Assembly (NCBI GenBank): GCA_037044975.1
Contig: JBAOIL010000039.1
Span: forward strand, 1-64,000
From: JADLHS01 sp020848635
GTDB taxonomy: Bacteria > Verrucomicrobiota > Verrucomicrobiia > Limisphaerales > JADLHS01
Direction of reading: 5' to 3'
Length of the DNA stretch: 64,000 bases
Positions 61,557-64,000 of this stretch are shown here, one piece after another. Each line of letters opens with the position of its first letter. Within the stretch, counting starts at the first letter, position 1. A program made the position numbers and the translations under genes. The notes beneath the pieces were generated by a model, which worked only from the letters and a program-made list of their open reading frames with translations, ran no database searches and was not told the DNA's origin.

Positions 61557-61892
61557 ATGACAACGCAAAGCATCACACTTCACCTTTCCGACCCTGTCTA
61601 CCGCTACTTGCAGCAGGTGGCCGCGATCACCAAACGACCGCTGGAACAACTGGTGCGCCTGAGCGTAGAGGGAAATCTGCCGCCCTCAGTGGAAAACGCG
61701 CCGCAGGAACTACAGGACGAACTGTTGGCAATGCAGTCGCTCTCGCCCACGCAGTTGACTTCCATTGCCAACAGCCAGTTGCCGCAGTCCCAACAAGAAC
61801 GCTACTTAAGCTTGCTGGAGCAGAACAGCGTGGGTGGCATCTCGACGGAGGACAGTGCGGAAATGGAAGCGTTGCGTCAAAGTTATTATAGG
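61557..61892 (+). CDS. Small protein of unknown function, cut at scaffold join
   Basis: 'MTTQSITLHLSDPVYRYLQQ' and 'VAAITKRPLEQLVRLSVEGN' suggest a ribbon-helix-helix-like N-terminus, then 'ELQDELLAMQSLSPTQLTSI', 'QQERYLSLLEQNSVGGISTE' and 'MEALRQSYYR'. The TGA at 61893 coincides with the join, so the natural C-terminus is probably missing. The 260 bp before it contain no other gene I can support. Confidence 0.55.
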
Positions 61893-61899
61893 TGAACTC
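61886..61899. other. Scaffold join 2 (Chloroflexota-like to Bacteroidota/Ignavibacteriota-like)
   Basis: Within AGGTGAACTC the + strand gene ends and an unrelated - strand gene begins mid-protein ('YLKLEEFT'). From here on the DNA is AT-rich, and the hairpin repeat family disappears. Confidence 0.75.
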
Positions 61900-62659
61900 C
61901 TCAAGCTTCAGGTAAAATGCCTCATCGTAATTGCGGTAAAACACGGTAAAGTAATAGTAAAGCATTATGCATGTATCGCCTGTATACTCATTAATGCCTT
62001 CATCCATATACCACAGAATAAGATCAATAAAGCGTGTATCAAACTCATACTTATAAAAAGTAGTGCTTTTGTTCAGCATCAGCGCGTAATTTTTAAACAG
62101 CGAGGCAAGGAAGAACTTCACGGTTTCGTTCACTATCCCCTGGTAACACTCTGCATTTTCCCGGGCGTCATTGGGCAGCCTTCGGTTCACAAAAATGCTC
62201 CGCGCACTCTCCAGGCGCAGCCTGTTTAAGTAGTCGGTTTCATTCCTGGGCTCCCCATTGCTTCCGGCGGCTGATTCTGCAGCCTTACGGTACTTCCGCC
62301 TGAACATATCATCCATGCTCTTTGCGGGCAGCGCCTCCATCAGGTACAGCTCCCCAGAAAATTTATCCGCAGTAAATGCTTCTATTGATATGAATTTCTC
62401 TGTGAGGCTCATGAGGTCACTGGTAAGATTGCGCATGCGTGTATCACTGTAAGGCTTGCCGGGGTACATCCTTTGGTAAATGGTCTCTTTTAAAGGCACG
62501 GGATCTTTAAAATCAGGGTAGTACGGCACAAGCTCATTGTACAGCCGTGTAACATATTTTCTGCCGGTTATGGTATGGCGAGCATAGGAAATCACCCAGC
62601 CTTTTGAGCTCATCCCTGCTCAGCTTCCCCAGCAGATCCGTTAACTTATGGCTTATCAT
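61893..62659 (-). CDS. Hypothetical protein, 3' truncated (one frameshift)
   Basis: ATG at 62659 opens 'MISHKLTDLLGKLSRDELKR', 'LGDFLCSPYHNR', then after a frameshift near 62,570 'KYVTRLYNELVPYYPDFKDP', 'YQRMYPGKPYSDTRMRNLTS', 'DLMSLTEKFISIEAFTADKF', 'KNYALMLNKSTTFYKYEFDT' and 'NEYTGDTCIMLYYYFTVFYR'. All-helical and Tyr/Phe-rich; similar proteins of unknown role are common in Ignavibacteria and some Bacteroidota by my recollection. The C-terminus is lost at join 2. Confidence 0.6.
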
Positions 62660-63349
62660 AATAAACCACTATCATAATTTTTCAAAGTTTTCTTATATCT
62701 TGTTTTTTCTCTTTTTCCGCCTTTGAAAATTGCCGTTAAGAAATTATTTGAGCAGATGTAACACGGGAAAAGCTGTTTGAATCCGGCAACTGCCGGATGA
62801 GTTTATTTTCCCGTAAAGCGAAAATAATTTCAGGCAATTTTCAGCAGCGGGCGATTTTTCTTTGGTTACTTTCTTTTGATCGCTGCAAAAGAAAGTAACA
62901 TAACCACCTTAAAGTTTATATTAATTCAGACCCCCTCGCCCGGCATATGCCGGACACTCCCCTTTAAAAAGGGGGAGACGTGCATTATTCTTAAAACTTA
63001 TTCAGACCCCTCACCCTTCAAGGACACTCCCCTTAAGAATAGTAAATACCTGAAAATAGATAATAAAAATACAAATTTTGGTAAATATTTCTGAAATTTA
63101 CATATTTTAGCAGTTTCTATATATATTACTGAAGATACAAATATACTTATTTTTCTTTGATTTCCCGCCTTTTTGAACATAACTTTACAGCAGAAATTTT
63201 ATCGGAAAGGGGCAATTTCCGGAACATGAAAACCAGAAAAATCTATACAAGGCAGGCTCAACAGGTCTATTGCATACTTGCACGGAATTGCCCCGGTGAC
63301 CTTTTGCAGTATCCTGCCTTTTATTTTCTTTTTTAAGGAGATTAGTAAA
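62660..63349. other. AT-rich region without a supported gene
   Basis: About 690 bp with no convincing coding frame. It contains two related stretches, near 62,927 and 63,001, both reading TTCAGACCCC(C)TC followed by GGACACTCCCCTT, so a short dispersed repeat or a degraded mobile-element end is possible. Confidence 0.5.
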
Positions 63350-64000
63350 ATGAAAATTTTCATTTCTGCATTGCTGGTGTTGGCTGCATCTTCTCTGTTT
63401 ACATCTGCCCAGGTTAGATGGGTAAAAAGATATGACGGCCCTGCGCACAACCTGGATTACGCTGAAGATATAAAAATTGATAACAACAAAGTTTATGTTG
63501 CGGGCTCATCATGGGGCATCAATACAAACACAGATTTTGCCGTCGTTAAATATGATCTTTCCTCGGGCTCACAGGAGTGGGTTTACCGCTACAACTCCCC
63601 CGATAGCGGCTCTGATAATGCCCAGTCACTGGTGTTTGATAACCAGGGCAACCTCTACGTTACAGGGATGGTACATCACTCAACATCTTCCGGGGTTGAT
63701 ATCTTTACTGTCAGCTTAACGCCAACGGGCGGCGTACGGTGGATAAAAGAATTCACTGGTTCGGGCAACAGGCCCGACCAGGGGTTAAGAATAATGTGTG
63801 ATAACAGCCGTAATGTTTATGTGATGGGCACTACAACAACAACATCGGGTGATTTTAATATTATTGTTATAAAGTATAGTGAGCTTGGCAATCTCATCTG
63901 GCAAAGAGAGTACCTCTCGGCCCAGGACCAGCTCCCAAAAGACATGTATGTTGATAAAGCTACGGGCGAAGTTTTTGTAACAGGCTATACCGGCAACACT
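63350..64000 (+). CDS. Secreted beta-propeller-like (SBBP-type repeat) protein, 3' end beyond window
   Basis: AAGGAG precedes ATG at 63350. Signal peptide 'MKIFISALLVLAASSLFTSA'-Q, then ~50-residue repeats: 'WVKRYDGPAHNLDYAEDIKI', 'KVYVAGSSWGINTNTDFAVV', 'QEWVYRYNSPDSGSDNAQSL', 'NLYVTGMVHHSTSSGVDIFT', 'RNVYVMGTTTTTSGDFNIIV' and 'GEVFVTGYTGNT'. The recurring (V/L)Y-V-x-G and D-(F/I)-x-(V/T)-x-K-Y pattern is that of SBBP/beta-propeller repeat proteins of Bacteroidota and Ignavibacteriota, often with a type IX sorting tail (not reached here). The frame is open at the window end. Confidence 0.82.
   Translation, partial: MKIFISALLVLAASSLFTSAQVRWVKRYDGPAHNLDYAEDIKIDNNKVYVAGSSWGINTNTDFAVVKYDLSSGSQEWVYRYNSPDSGSDNAQSLVFDNQGNLYVTGMVHHSTSSGVDIFTVSLTPTGGVRWIKEFTGSGNRPDQGLRIMCDNSRNVYVMGTTTTTSGDFNIIVIKYSELGNLIWQREYLSAQDQLPKDMYVDKATGEVFVTGYTGNT

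Overview
This 64 kb window reads as three unrelated genome fragments joined end to end without Ns. Bases 1 to about 21,377 are very GC-rich and actinobacterial: an MptB-type mannosyltransferase, split CrtYc/CrtYd lycopene cyclase, a PASTA Ser/Thr kinase, a DtxR/IdeR-type iron box, and GTG starts with ATGA/GTGA overlaps. Bases about 21,381 to 61,892 look like Chloroflexota: one-carbon and corrinoid genes, GH2 and GH13 enzymes, and a dispersed hairpin-repeat family present only here. Bases about 61,893 to 64,000 are AT-rich and look like Bacteroidota or Ignavibacteriota. Each join cuts a gene (alkA at the first; a small + strand gene and a - strand gene at the second). The taxon names are inferred from gene content only. 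A scaffold misassembly or concatenation from a mixed community is the simplest reading.

Many genes are broken by frameshifts that, when repaired by eye against the expected protein family, are nearly all single-base insertions of C or G. Often a C has been inserted between two Gs, or a G between two Cs. The same signature occurs in the actinobacterial and the Chloroflexota segments, so it is probably a sequencing or consensus artefact. I therefore annotate the broken genes as single CDSs spanning the repaired frame, and flag this in each entry.

Segment 1: a truncated YbaK-type gene, CDP-alcohol phosphatidyltransferase, SIMPL protein, twin palindromes, metF, prenyl synthase (crtE/idsA), crtI, mptB, a secreted RNase/barstar pair, crtB, membrane protein, pirin, YciO/Sua5 protein, crtYd-crtYc-thiE, a flavin-type oxidase, a TPP riboswitch with thiO-thiS-thiG, a PASTA kinase, an iron box with bfd and bfr, threonine aldolase, and ogt with truncated alkA. 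Together the carotenoid genes would make geranylgeranyl-PP, phytoene, desaturated carotene and a cyclised product.

Segment 2 opens with a - strand defence-like block: type I HsdS/HsdM, a DUF1016 PDDEXK nuclease, UPF0175 and Fic. A common promoter-like motif lies 90 to 120 bp upstream of four of these genes. Then come a spermidine-synthase-like membrane protein, DedA, a nucleotidyltransferase, esterase, beta-mannosidase, acylphosphatase and an SOS-box-controlled RecA-like gene. After these are a copper chaperone, AEC transporter, 5'-nucleotidase and a large methyl-transfer island. The island (44.5 to 55.1 kb) holds a RACo-type activator, corrinoid protein, homocysteine methyltransferase, MetV, MetF, methyl-THF:corrinoid methyltransferase, DUF1638 and formate-THF ligase, which fits a split cobalamin methionine synthase fed from formate. 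The rest holds a glycosyltransferase, a GH13 enzyme, an AbrB/PIN pair and YceI.

Segment 3 holds one 3'-truncated unknown gene, about 690 bp of AT-rich non-coding DNA, and the start of a secreted beta-propeller-like protein that runs off the window. No rRNA, tRNA, CRISPR array or transposase was recognised.
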